Positions 41,383 through 49,871 of a stretch of DNA of 64,000 bases are shown one piece after another. The position numbers and the translations under genes were made by a program. This stretch comes from Rhodanobacter ginsengisoli. GTDB taxonomy: Bacteria > Pseudomonadota > Gammaproteobacteria > Xanthomonadales > Rhodanobacteraceae. The first letter of the stretch is position 1; every line of letters starts with the position of its first letter. The notes under the pieces were generated by a model that had not been told where the DNA came from, ran no database searches, and saw only the letters and a list, made by a program, of their open reading frames with translations. The stretch lies in NCBI RefSeq assembly GCF_042657065.1, contig NZ_JBHSNF010000004.1, positions 124,001-188,000 of the forward strand. Direction: 5' to 3'.

Positions 41383-43434
41383 ATGTCCAGGTACTTGAAA
41401 CGCAATCTGTTGAACGTCTTCGCGGTCTCCGCGTTGCTCGGTCTGACCGCGGGGGCGGCCATGGCCAGCAGCGGCAGTGAATTGGCGCCGCAGACACAAA
41501 ACCCATATGCGCCGGCTTACGGGCATGCCTATCGTCACGGCGCGGTTCCCACCCGCGAAGCCCACGGCCGGATGAAGCAGTACCAGTCGCTGCATGCGGC
41601 CTCGACCGCCGCGGCTACCGGTTCGAAGACGCTCAGCTACGGCGGCGGCGTGGACGGGATCGGCGTCACCAGCGGTACGCCGAAGGTCTACATCGTGGTC
41701 TACGGCAGCCAGTGGGGCACTGCCGGCACCGACGGCAGCGGCAACACCACCGTGTCCAACGACCCGGTCGGCGCCGTGCCCTACATGCAGAAGTTGTTCA
41801 AGAATCTCGGCACCGGCAGCGAGCTGTGGTCGGGTGTGCTGACCCAGTACTGCGATGGCCCACTGGTCTCCAGCGGCGCCACGTTCTGTCCGTCGGGCGC
41901 CCCTCACGTGGGCTATCCCACGGGCGGCGCGTTCGCCGGCATCTGGTACGACAACTCGGTCTCCTCACCGTCCAATGCCACCGGCGCACAGCTGGCGCAG
42001 GAAGCGATCAAGGCCGCTCAACATTTCGGCAACACCACGGCCGCGTCGAACCGCTACGTGCAGTACGTGATCCTGTCGCCGACCGGCACGCACCCGGATG
42101 GTTTCAACACCTCGAGCGGCCAGTTCTGCGCCTGGCATGACTGGAATGGCGACCAGAGCGTCAGCTCGCCGGTGGGCGATGTGGCATTCACCAACATGCC
42201 GTACGTCTACGACATGGGTACCAGCTGCGGCATGGGCTCGGTCAACGGCAACACCGCCCAGGGCAAACTCGACGGCTTCTCGATCGTCGAGGGCCACGAG
42301 TATGCCGAGACGGTCAGCGACCAGAACCCGGCAGGCGGCTGGACCAATCACGTCAGCGGCTCGGCCAGCAACGGCCAGGAAAACGGTGACGAGTGCGCCT
42401 GGATCAGCTCCGGCCAGGGCGCCACGGCGAACGTGGTGATGGGCAGCGGCACGTTCCCGATGCAGAGCACCTGGTCCAACGACACCAACGAGTGCGACAT
42501 CTCGCACCCGATTGTCGGCGGTGGTGGCGGTGGCAACGTTCCGCCGGTAGCGAACTTCAGCGATACCATCAGCGGACTCACGGTGAACTTCACCGACAGC
42601 TCCACCGACAGTGACGGCAGCATCGCGTCGCGCTCGTGGAACTTCGGCGACAGCAGCACCTCCACCGCTACCAACCCGAGCCACACCTATGCCGCGGCCG
42701 GTACCTACAGCGTGGCGCTGACGGTGACCGACAACAGCGGTGCGACCAACACCAAGACGCAGTCGGTGACGGTCTCCAGCGGTGGCGGTGGCGGCAACGT
42801 GCTGCAGAATGGCGTGGCATTGACCGGCCAGGCCGGTGCGACCGGTGCCCAGCTGTTCTACACCGTGGTGATCCCGGCGGGCGCCAGCAACCTGGTGATC
42901 TCCACGTCCGGCGGCACCGGCGACGCGGATCTGTACACCAAGTTCGGTTCCAACCCGACGCTGTCCAGCTATGACTGCCGTCCGTACATCACCGGCAACA
43001 ACGAGAGCTGCACCGTGGCCTCGCCGCAGGCAGGCACCTACTACGTCATGTTGAACGGCTACGCGGCGTTCTCCGGCGTCAGCATCAAGGCCACCTGGTC
43101 CACCGGCGGTGGTGGTGGTGGCAACGTGCTTTCGAATGGCGTGGCCGCAACCGGCCTCAGTGCCACCACGGGCAACTCGGTGGCCTACACCATGGTCGTG
43201 CCCGCAGGCGCCACCAACCTGAAGTTCGTGATTTCCGGCAGCAGCGGCGACGCGGACCTGTACGTCAAGTTCGGTTCGGCGCCGACCACCAGCAGCTACG
43301 ACTGCCGTCCGTACCTCACCGGCGACAACGAGACCTGCACGATCTCGAACGTGCAGGCCGGTACCTACTACGTGATGGTGCGTGCCTACCAGAGCTACTC
43401 GGGCGTCAGCCTGACCGGTAGTTACACCCCGTGA
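41383..43434 (+). CDS. Secreted HEYAE-motif protein with PKD and two pre-peptidase C-terminal domains
   Basis: A 683-residue exported protein. Signal peptide: NVFAVSALLGLTAGAAMAS. Residues about 60-380 form the main domain, with H305-E306-Y-A-E309 (IVEGHEYAETVSDQNPAGGW) followed by GQENGDECAW. This HExxE plus distal acidic pattern resembles secreted proteins with HELAEAxTDP...GW...GD and may bind metal; protease activity is plausible but unproven. After a GGGGGG linker come a PKD domain (about 386-467; WNFGDSSTSTATNPSHTYAAAGTYSV) and two PPC domains (about 473-570 and 580-683; GDADLYxKFGS...SYDCRPY). There are 10 cysteines, an even number. GGGGAG precedes the ATG at 41383; the longer frame MGSH... 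is only the Shine-Dalgarno read as codons. Clp-like site upstream and hairpin terminator downstream. Confidence 0.75.
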   Translation: MSRYLKRNLLNVFAVSALLGLTAGAAMASSGSELAPQTQNPYAPAYGHAYRHGAVPTREAHGRMKQYQSLHAASTAAATGSKTLSYGGGVDGIGVTSGTPKVYIVVYGSQWGTAGTDGSGNTTVSNDPVGAVPYMQKLFKNLGTGSELWSGVLTQYCDGPLVSSGATFCPSGAPHVGYPTGGAFAGIWYDNSVSSPSNATGAQLAQEAIKAAQHFGNTTAASNRYVQYVILSPTGTHPDGFNTSSGQFCAWHDWNGDQSVSSPVGDVAFTNMPYVYDMGTSCGMGSVNGNTAQGKLDGFSIVEGHEYAETVSDQNPAGGWTNHVSGSASNGQENGDECAWISSGQGATANVVMGSGTFPMQSTWSNDTNECDISHPIVGGGGGGNVPPVANFSDTISGLTVNFTDSSTDSDGSIASRSWNFGDSSTSTATNPSHTYAAAGTYSVALTVTDNSGATNTKTQSVTVSSGGGGGNVLQNGVALTGQAGATGAQLFYTVVIPAGASNLVISTSGGTGDADLYTKFGSNPTLSSYDCRPYITGNNESCTVASPQAGTYYVMLNGYAAFSGVSIKATWSTGGGGGGNVLSNGVAATGLSATTGNSVAYTMVVPAGATNLKFVISGSSGDADLYVKFGSAPTTSSYDCRPYLTGDNETCTISNVQAGTYYVMVRAYQSYSGVSLTGSYTP

Positions 43435-43563
43435 CCTTGTAGCACCGGGGGCGCGCAAGGATGCGCGTCCCATTCTGCCTCAAGCGGGACTGCGACACCG
43501 GCGAACTGGATCGTGTACCGGAGCATGAAAGCCCGCTCGATGATCAATGCCATCAGCGAAACG

Positions 43564-43592
43564 AGGGCCCGGTCGGCAACGACCGGGCCTTT
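43564..43592 (+). terminator. Terminator of the first HEYAE gene
   Basis: Stem 43564-43575 with 43580-43591 (core GGCCCGGTCG / CGACCGGGCC) and a GCAA tetraloop, then TTTCCGTTTG. It is nearly identical to the terminator of the second paralog at 45506-45535, which is part of the argument that the whole unit was duplicated. Confidence 0.7.
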
Positions 43593-43991
43593 CCGTTTGC
43601 CTCCACCATGGCGACATCACGGGTCGACGCGCGAACCGGCCGGGAAATTGCCATCCTCACCGACGGTCGGCTTTCCGCGCCGGACAGGGACGAGATCATC
43701 GATGCTGCCGGGTATGCAAACCGCCATGCCCATTGCATCCTCGCGGGACTGTCCCGAAAACCGGCGAATCCGCGCATGGTCATCGACGGATTAACCTGCC
43801 AGTCCATCTGGACATTATCAGAATCGCAATTTATTGCGTTTTTCGAATACTCCACCGCGACCATCCCGATTCTTGCCGATTCGACGGCGGCCTGAATCAG
43901 ATCGTTGATTTCATGGCAATAGATATTCGACACAAGCCCGGTCAGGACCCGCGGGGGCACGAATTACCACGGATTAACTGCCCGACATTTC

Positions 43992-44005
43992 GTGATCGGC
44001 ATCAC
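43992..44005. promoter_or_regulatory. Clp/CRP-type binding site upstream of the second HEYAE gene
   Basis: GTGA-TCGGCA-TCAC, a perfect core match. The centre (43998.5) is 28.5 bp before the -35 (44027), and about 64 bp before the likely transcription start, close to the class I CRP position. The six central bases differ from those of the first paralog, so the flanking half-sites are what is conserved. Confidence 0.7.
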
Positions 44006-44026
44006 TTGTTAATGAAAAAATTCCTA

Positions 44027-44056
44027 TTGACGAAAATCGAATTTCAACTCTATGGT
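44027..44056 (+). promoter_or_regulatory. Promoter of the second HEYAE gene
   Basis: TCCTATTGACG again gives TTGACG (44027-44032); TATGGT (44051-44056) follows at 18 bp. The distance from TTGACG to the start codon is 275 bp, against 279 in the first paralog. Confidence 0.5.
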
Positions 44057-44100
44057 CCCGAGTCCGTTGGTGCCAGGCTCGACGGATGATGCTGTGGCGA

Positions 44101-44287
44101 ACCGATCGGATCGGTATCTCACAGCGATCTCAGGCATGTTTCCCCAGGAGCGGTTTCCACCGACGGATTGAATAAGCGCAGAAATATGGGGCCGCTTGAA
44201 ATGCCTGGCAACACGGACGTCGTGCTGATCGCGACGTCCATGGCACGGGTCGATCCGGCCCAACTCGCTTCATCATGTTCTGAACAT
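44101..44287 (+). other. Hairpins in the leader of the second HEYAE gene
   Basis: Three perfect inverted repeats: ACCGAT-CGG-ATCGGT (44101-44115), GGACGTC/GACGTCC with an 11-nt loop (44215-44239) and ATGTT-CTG-AACAT (44275-44287), the last ending 14 bp before the ATG. The sequences differ from those of the first leader, but the presence of hairpins and the total length are alike. Confidence 0.4.
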
Positions 44288-44301
44288 CCATGGGGAGTCA
44301 T

Positions 44302-45438
44302 ATGTCCAAGACCATCAAGAGCAGCCTGTTGAAAGCCTTCGCCGCCTCCACGCTGCTCGGCCTCGTCGCCGGTGCCGCCGTGGCGGGCAGCAACAATGAA
44401 TTCGCGACAGGGCAAAACCCTTACGCACCCTCCTACGGGCATGCCTATCGCCATGGCGCGGTTCCCACCCGGGAAGCGTTGGGGCGCATGAACCAGTACG
44501 GAGCGTTGCATGCCGCCAAGCCAGGTGGCGGTGGCAGTTCGCAGACTCTCAGCTACGGTGGTGGTGTGGACGGCATCGGTGTTACCAGCGGCACGCCGAA
44601 GGTCTACATCGTGGTCTACGGCAACCAGTGGGGCACCGCTGGTACCGATGCGAGCGGCAACATGACCCTGTCCAACGACCCGGTCAGCGCCGTGCCCTAT
44701 CTGCAGAGGCTGTTCAAGGGTCTTGGCACGGGTGGCGAGCTGTGGTCGGGTGTGATGACCCAGTATTGCGACGGCCCCGGCGTTTCCACCGGCGCCACTT
44801 CCTGCTCGTCGAGCGCCGCGCATGTCGGCTATCCCAGCGGCGGCAATCTCGCCGGTATCTGGTACGACAACTCGGTTGCCTCGCCGTCGCAGGCCACCGG
44901 CACCCAGCTGGCGCAGGAAGCGCTCAATGCGGCCGCCCACTTCGGCAACACCACCGCGGCGTCGAACCGCTACGTGCAGTACGTGATCCTGTCACCGACC
45001 GGCACGCATCCCGATGGCTTCAATACCTCCACGGGCCAGTTCTGCGCCTGGCATGACTGGCAGGGCGACGGCTACGGCGTCACCTCGACGGTCGGCGACG
45101 TGGCCTTCACCAACATGCCGTATGTCCACGACATGGGAACCAGCTGCGGTCAGAATTATGTCAACAGCGGCGTGCAGGGCGCGCTCGATGGCTTCTCGAT
45201 CGTCGAGGGGCACGAGTACGCCGAGACGGTGACCGACCAGAACCCGGCCGGTGGCTGGACCAACCACGTCCGTGGCTCGCGCAGCAAGGGCCAGGAAAAC
45301 GGCGACGAATGCGCATGGCTCAGCTCGGGTCAGGGGGCCTCGGCGAACGTGGTGATGGCCAACGGCAGCTTCGCCATGCAGAGCACCTGGTCGAACGACA
45401 CCAACGAGTGCGACATCGCGCACCCGATCGTCCTGTAA
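44302..45438 (+). CDS. Secreted HEYAE-motif protein, single-domain paralog
   Basis: A 378-residue exported protein that is a close paralog of the main domain of the 683-residue protein. Signal peptide: LLKAFAASTLLGLVAGAAVAG. Shared blocks are NPYAPSYGHAYRHGAVPTREA, LSYGGGVDGIGVTSGTPKVY, GTHPDGFNTSTGQFCAWHDW, FSIVEGHEYAETVTDQNPAGGW (H304-E305-Y-A-E308) and GQENGDECAW. It stops just after NECDIAHPIVL, where the longer protein enters its Gly linker, so it lacks PKD and PPC domains. All six cysteines of the main domain are kept. GGGGAG precedes ATG 44302. Activity is unknown; a metal-dependent peptidase is a guess from the motif and the appended domains of its paralog. Confidence 0.75.
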   Translation: MSKTIKSSLLKAFAASTLLGLVAGAAVAGSNNEFATGQNPYAPSYGHAYRHGAVPTREALGRMNQYGALHAAKPGGGGSSQTLSYGGGVDGIGVTSGTPKVYIVVYGNQWGTAGTDASGNMTLSNDPVSAVPYLQRLFKGLGTGGELWSGVMTQYCDGPGVSTGATSCSSSAAHVGYPSGGNLAGIWYDNSVASPSQATGTQLAQEALNAAAHFGNTTAASNRYVQYVILSPTGTHPDGFNTSTGQFCAWHDWQGDGYGVTSTVGDVAFTNMPYVHDMGTSCGQNYVNSGVQGALDGFSIVEGHEYAETVTDQNPAGGWTNHVRGSRSKGQENGDECAWLSSGQGASANVVMANGSFAMQSTWSNDTNECDIAHPIVL

Positions 45439-46067
45439 CGGCAAGTTCGCAGCAAGCGGATCCGGTGCCGGCGCGGACCGTGATCCGGCAGAAGGGCACA
45501 AGCGCAATGGCCCGGTCGGCAACGACCGGGCCATTGTCGTTTGCCGGGCCAAGGTGGATGGGCGGCTTCACATCGTCATGCCACGCGACCGATCGGTCGA
45601 GGCGGCCCTGACCGTCCTGATCGGCCTGCCGTCGATCAGGACGATGCCGCAGTATGCCACTGATTTACAAGGTATTCCTGCCTTGCACACTCCCGTCACG
45701 CGACCGGGTATTAAATATTTGTTGTGACTTCGGCGATGTCTCCCCAGCGGCATGTCGACGTTCCGCCCTCCCTCTCTCTCCACCCACCATCGAAACCGAC
45801 AGACCGACAGCACTCGCTGCTTTATTCGAGTGGGTAAAGAGCACGCGCGGGATTTACTGCCCCGTGAACTGGAACGCGGGCAGCACCCCGCCACCATGAA
45901 ACGCCGGCCGGTGGAGCCCAAGCAACGCTTCCCGTTCTGCCGACACCACCAACACGTTTGCCTCCGGGGTGATACGCCAAACGGAGATCGACGAGCACCG
46001 CGTGCACCTGCTGACCCAGCAGGCAAGACGCTGCCGCGACCCTGCTCCCCACACCTGAGGCGACCCC
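45439..46067. other. 629-bp intergenic region before the autotransporter gene
   Basis: After the terminator there is an inverted repeat with perfect 10-bp arms, GTCCTGATCG (45614-45623) and CGATCAGGAC (45633-45642), and an AT-rich part around 45709-45724 (TATTAAATATTTG) that may hold the autotransporter promoter. TTGTGAC at 45722-45728 is only a CRP half-site. No gene is supported here. Confidence 0.6.
45506..45535 (+). terminator. Terminator of the second HEYAE gene
   Basis: Perfect 13-bp stem AATGGCCCGGTCG (45506-45518) and its complement (45523-45535) with a GCAA tetraloop, then GTCGTTTGCC. The T-run is poor, but the stem is very stable. Confidence 0.75.
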
Positions 46068-48191
46068 ATGAAGAAGAAACTCCTGCTCCCCCTGCTAGGT
46101 TCCGCCATGGTGGCGTGGCTGCCGCTGTCCGTCGCGCGCGAAGTCGTCGTGTTGCCGGGCGTGGTTGGCACCGTCGGTGTCACCAGCGGTGTCGATACAC
46201 AGGGACCGGGAACCCTGCTGGTCGGCAACCAGGACATCAACACGGGCAATGATCCGGGCGGCGCGATCACCACCGATGCGGCCAACACTGCCAACATCCA
46301 GTTCAACAACAGCTCGACCGTGACCGGCTTTGTCGGCACGACCGGCTCGACGTTCCTCAACATATCCGCCGGCACCAATGCCAACACGGTGACCTTCAAC
46401 GGCCCGGTCTACTCGACGACGTTCTCGGTGGCCGGCACCGGCACGGTCAACTTCAACGGTGGCTTTACCAGCAATACCGGCTCGAGCATGGATTTCGCCG
46501 GTGACGGCTTCATCAATGTGGCGGCGGGCCAGACGGTCAAGGCGGCCATCACCAACACGGCCGGTGCCAGCACCGGTACGCTGACGCTCAACAAGGACAG
46601 CATCCTGGACGGAGCCGTCGGCGCCGCGAGCGGCCTGAAGCAGATCAACGTGGTCGGCGGCAATGCGCTGATCACCGGTCAGGCCAATGCCGCCAGCTAC
46701 ACGCTGGGCACGAACACCCTGAATGTCGCCGGCGCGTTCGCGATTCCGGTGGCGGGCACCATCAACACCACGATCTACAGCGAGTCGCTGTACGGCAAGA
46801 TCGTGCCGGTCGGTGCCGCCACCATCGGCAATGCGCTGCAGGTCAATGTGACGGTCACCGGACCGATTCCGGTCGGCAGCATATTCAACATCGTCGACGC
46901 TCAAAGTGGCACCGACGGCAGCACGGTGACCGCGACCAGCAACACCACGCGCTACGCGTTCTCGGCAGCGCCGACCACCCACGGCCAGGTACAGATCGTC
47001 ACGACGCAGATTCCGCTCGCGGACGTCGTGGCCCCGGTCGGCAACCCCACCGCGCCGGTCATCGCACCGGTCGTCGATGCCCTGCCGTTGGTTCCGGTAA
47101 CCGCACCGCTGTTGACCGCGATCACGCTGCTGCCGGATGCACAGCAGGTGGCCGATGCGCTGGCGCAGCTGCAGCCCGGCGCGGCCAGCCTCGCGGCGCC
47201 GCTGGCCAGTTACCGTGTCACCCAGCAATTCCAGGGGTTGTTGAACTCGCATCTGGAAGGGGCCGCGTGGCCCTGCAGCGAGAACGATCAATCCGATGAC
47301 CGGAATGTGCCGAAGAGAGAGGATTCCTCCACCTGCCAGCCCGCGCAGAAGCGCTCGCAGTTGTGGGCCGCCGGGTTCGGCTATGCCGGCCGCCAGGAGG
47401 ACCGCGACGGCTACGAGGGTTATACCGACAACAGCTCCGGCATGCTGCTGGCGTATGACGTCCCGCTCGGCCAGGCGACCACGGCCGGTGTCGGCATCCG
47501 CTACGCCAACACATCGCTGGAGGGCAGCAGCACGCTGAACCATGGCAACATCAAGTCGCATCAGGCGATGGCCTATCTCGGCTTTGCGCCAAACAGGTCG
47601 TGGTTTGCCAACGCGTCGCTGGTGTACGGCGAGGATGACTACTCGACTACGCGGAACATCGCATTTCCTGGTTTCAGCGCCCACACCGGCGCCCATTACA
47701 CCGGGCATCAATACACCGCTTCCGCCGCCACCGGGTATCACTTCTTCCTGGGTGATGGACGGACCACGATCACCCCGATGGCCACGCTGCAATACACCCA
47801 CCTGAAGACAGCCGGTTACACCGAAGCCGGCAACGCCGCCATCGACCTCAGGGTCGATCCGCGAAGCTACAACTTCCTGCAATCCGGCCTTGGCGTGAAA
47901 TTCGCTCGTGACATCAGCACTTCCAACACCACGATCATCCGCCCGGAAGTGCACGTCAACTGGCTGCATTCGTTCCACGGCGACGCGATGCGCGATACCG
48001 CGACGTTCACCTCCGGCGGGCCGGCATTCACCACCACCGGTGTGGCGTCGGAAAAGGATCTGTTTGATGTGGGTGCCGGCGTCATGCTGGCGGGCAACAC
48101 GACCTGGTCGGTCGAAGGCGTGTACGACTACCAGTGGAACCGCAGCTACAAGGCGGGCCAGGCCATGCTGAAGTTCACCCTGCATCTGTAA
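46068..48191 (+). CDS. Autotransporter with C-terminal beta-barrel domain
   Basis: A 707-residue type V secreted protein. Signal peptide MKKKLLLPLLGSAMVAWLPLSVA, then a Thr/Asn/Gly/Val-rich passenger with short repeats (TNANTVTFNGPVYSTTFSVAGTGTVNFNGGF) that should form a beta-helix (residues about 25-330), a Val/Pro-rich joint (VVAPVGNPTAPVIAPVVDALPLVPV), and an autotransporter barrel from about residue 420, ending KAGQAMLKFTLHL. Passenger function is unknown. Two Cys (WPCSEND and DSSTCQP) sit between passenger and barrel, about 20 residues apart, where a disulfide loop is possible. A strong terminator follows. Confidence 0.82.
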   Translation: MKKKLLLPLLGSAMVAWLPLSVAREVVVLPGVVGTVGVTSGVDTQGPGTLLVGNQDINTGNDPGGAITTDAANTANIQFNNSSTVTGFVGTTGSTFLNISAGTNANTVTFNGPVYSTTFSVAGTGTVNFNGGFTSNTGSSMDFAGDGFINVAAGQTVKAAITNTAGASTGTLTLNKDSILDGAVGAASGLKQINVVGGNALITGQANAASYTLGTNTLNVAGAFAIPVAGTINTTIYSESLYGKIVPVGAATIGNALQVNVTVTGPIPVGSIFNIVDAQSGTDGSTVTATSNTTRYAFSAAPTTHGQVQIVTTQIPLADVVAPVGNPTAPVIAPVVDALPLVPVTAPLLTAITLLPDAQQVADALAQLQPGAASLAAPLASYRVTQQFQGLLNSHLEGAAWPCSENDQSDDRNVPKREDSSTCQPAQKRSQLWAAGFGYAGRQEDRDGYEGYTDNSSGMLLAYDVPLGQATTAGVGIRYANTSLEGSSTLNHGNIKSHQAMAYLGFAPNRSWFANASLVYGEDDYSTTRNIAFPGFSAHTGAHYTGHQYTASAATGYHFFLGDGRTTITPMATLQYTHLKTAGYTEAGNAAIDLRVDPRSYNFLQSGLGVKFARDISTSNTTIIRPEVHVNWLHSFHGDAMRDTATFTSGGPAFTTTGVASEKDLFDVGAGVMLAGNTTWSVEGVYDYQWNRSYKAGQAMLKFTLHL

Positions 48192-48241
48192 ACCGAGCTG
48201 CAGTCAGCCGATGTCGCGACCCGTCGCGCGTCGGTGAAACC

Positions 48242-48275
48242 AAAGGCCCGAACGGCGACGTTCGGGCCTTTTTTT
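48242..48275 (+). terminator. Intrinsic terminator of the autotransporter gene
   Basis: Perfect 13-bp stem AAAGGCCCGAACG (48242-48254) and its complement (48259-48271), GCGA tetraloop, with a run of seven T (48269-48275). A textbook rho-independent terminator. Confidence 0.92.
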
Positions 48276-48459
48276 CTCGCCGCATTCCATGGCGGATCAG
48301 TCCTCGCCGCGGCGATATGCAGGCGCCGGGAATTGCGCGCGATGCGTTCCGGCGTCCCGCGGCCGCGCGGCCGCACGCCATCCACGGGGACGTTCCGGTT
48401 CGACCATCACCCATGGCGTCGTTGTATCGTGGTGATCCATTGCAGAGGGATGTCGACCG

Positions 48460-49842
48460 ATGATTCGAGCCATGCGAGTACTGTCCTTCACCCTGCTGGC
48501 TGCAACCGGGGCCAGCCAGGCGGCACCGGCCGTGCCTCACGAGCAGCCGGCACTGCACCGGCTGGCCGGCGCCCCCAGCGAGGCGGAACTGCGCGCCACG
48601 ATCACCCGGCTGGTCGGTTTCGGCACCCGGCATACGATGTCGGATACCCGATCCGACACCCGCGGCATCGGTGCGGCGCGGCGCTGGGTCAAGTCGCGCT
48701 TCGAGGCGATCTCGAAGGATTGCGGCGGCTGCCTCGAGGTGGTCACGCCGTCGCAGGTATTCAGCGGCGAGCGCCTCGACCGCCCGACCGAGGTGATGGA
48801 CGTGGTCGCCATCAAGCGCGGCAAGGGCGACCCCGGCCGCGTGATCGTGATGAGCGGTCATCTCGATTCGCGTGTCTCCGACGTGATGAACAGCCACAGC
48901 GACGCGCCCGGGGCCAACGACGATGCCTCCGGCGTCGCTGCGCTGATCGAGGCGGCGCGCCTGCTCTCGAAGCAGGACAACGATGCCACCCTGGTATTCG
49001 CCGCGCTCTCCGGCGAGGAACAGGGCCTGTACGGCGGCAAGGTGCTGGCCGACTATGCCGTTGCCCGGGGCTGGCAGGTCGAAGCCGATCTGAACAACGA
49101 CATCATCGGCAACAGCCGTGGCCAGAACGGCGTCCTCGACAGCACCACGGTGAGGGTGTTCTCCGAAGGCACCAAGAGCAATGAAACCCCGACGCAGGCC
49201 GCCTATCGGCGCTATCACGGCGGTGAAGTGGATTCGCCCTCGCGCAATCTCGCCCGCTACATGGCGACCCTCGCCGACGCCTACCTGCCGGATCTGCGGG
49301 TGAGGATGATCTATCGTACCGACCGCTTCGGCCGCGGCGGTGATCAGGTCGAGTTCCTCAAGGCGGGCTTTCCGGCGGTGCGCGTGACCGAGGCGCACGA
49401 GGACTACACGCACCAGCATCAGGACCTGCGCACGGAGCATGGCGTGCGCTACGGCGACACGATCGCCGGGATCGACTTCCGCTATCTGGCCCGGGTCACC
49501 GCGCTCAACACCATCACCATGGCGGCGCTCAGTCGTGCGCCGGCAGCACCGACCGGGGTGACCGTCGAGGGCGCGGTGGCGACCGACACTACGCTGCACT
49601 GGAACAAGCAGCCCGCGGCCGCCGGCTACCGCGTGCACTGGCGCGACACCACCGCGCCGCGATGGCAGTACCGGCGCGCGGTCGGCGATGTCGACCACGC
49701 CGTGCTTCACGACGTGGTGATCGACGACTGGTTCTTCGGCGTATCGGCAGTGTCGACCGATGGCTATGAAAGCCCGGTGGCGTTCCCCGGTTTCGCCGGC
49801 AGCTTCGAACGCTCGCCGGCCGCGGCGGCGGCATCCAGATAG
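48460..49842 (+). CDS. M28 family metallopeptidase, exported
   Basis: A 460-residue di-zinc aminopeptidase-type enzyme. Signal peptide: MRVLSFTLLAATGASQAAP. Zinc ligands and catalytic residues are in order: MSGHLDSR (His, Asp), PGANDDASGV (bridging Asp), LSGEEQGLYG (catalytic Glu and ligand Glu), NNDIIGN (Asp) and TEAHEDYTHQHQD (His). The C-terminal about 90 residues (APAAPTGVTVEGAVATDTTLHWNKQPAAAGYRVHWRDT) look like a fibronectin type III domain. ATG 48460 has AGAGGG 10 bases upstream; ATG 48472 is an alternative. Exported peptidase, possibly a type II secretion substrate. Confidence 0.85.
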   Translation: MIRAMRVLSFTLLAATGASQAAPAVPHEQPALHRLAGAPSEAELRATITRLVGFGTRHTMSDTRSDTRGIGAARRWVKSRFEAISKDCGGCLEVVTPSQVFSGERLDRPTEVMDVVAIKRGKGDPGRVIVMSGHLDSRVSDVMNSHSDAPGANDDASGVAALIEAARLLSKQDNDATLVFAALSGEEQGLYGGKVLADYAVARGWQVEADLNNDIIGNSRGQNGVLDSTTVRVFSEGTKSNETPTQAAYRRYHGGEVDSPSRNLARYMATLADAYLPDLRVRMIYRTDRFGRGGDQVEFLKAGFPAVRVTEAHEDYTHQHQDLRTEHGVRYGDTIAGIDFRYLARVTALNTITMAALSRAPAAPTGVTVEGAVATDTTLHWNKQPAAAGYRVHWRDTTAPRWQYRRAVGDVDHAVLHDVVIDDWFFGVSAVSTDGYESPVAFPGFAGSFERSPAAAAASR

Positions 49843-49871
49843 CCCGGAACAAGGGCGGCCCCGGCGGCCCT

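Larger units (their letters stand above)
43435..44301. other. 867-bp intergenic region between the two HEYAE paralogs
   Basis: It holds the terminator of the upstream gene, a short inverted repeat CGCAAT-TT-ATTGCG followed by five T (43825-43843), the Clp-like site (43992-44005), the second promoter (44027-44056) and its leader. An open frame at 43461-43895 was not accepted because it runs straight through the terminator and matches nothing I know. Confidence 0.7.

Noticed and set aside
41965..43473. 502-codon open frame on the minus strand opposite the first HEYAE gene
   Set aside because: Antisense shadow; the plus strand has signal peptide, PKD and PPC domains and good start signals.
43461..43895. 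Possible 144-codon gene between the HEYAE paralogs
   Set aside because: It passes through the GCAA-loop terminator, has no Shine-Dalgarno and no recognisable domain.
45709..45728. Third Clp site, before the autotransporter
   Set aside because: Only the half TGTGA is present; the facing TCACA half is missing, so it is not called.
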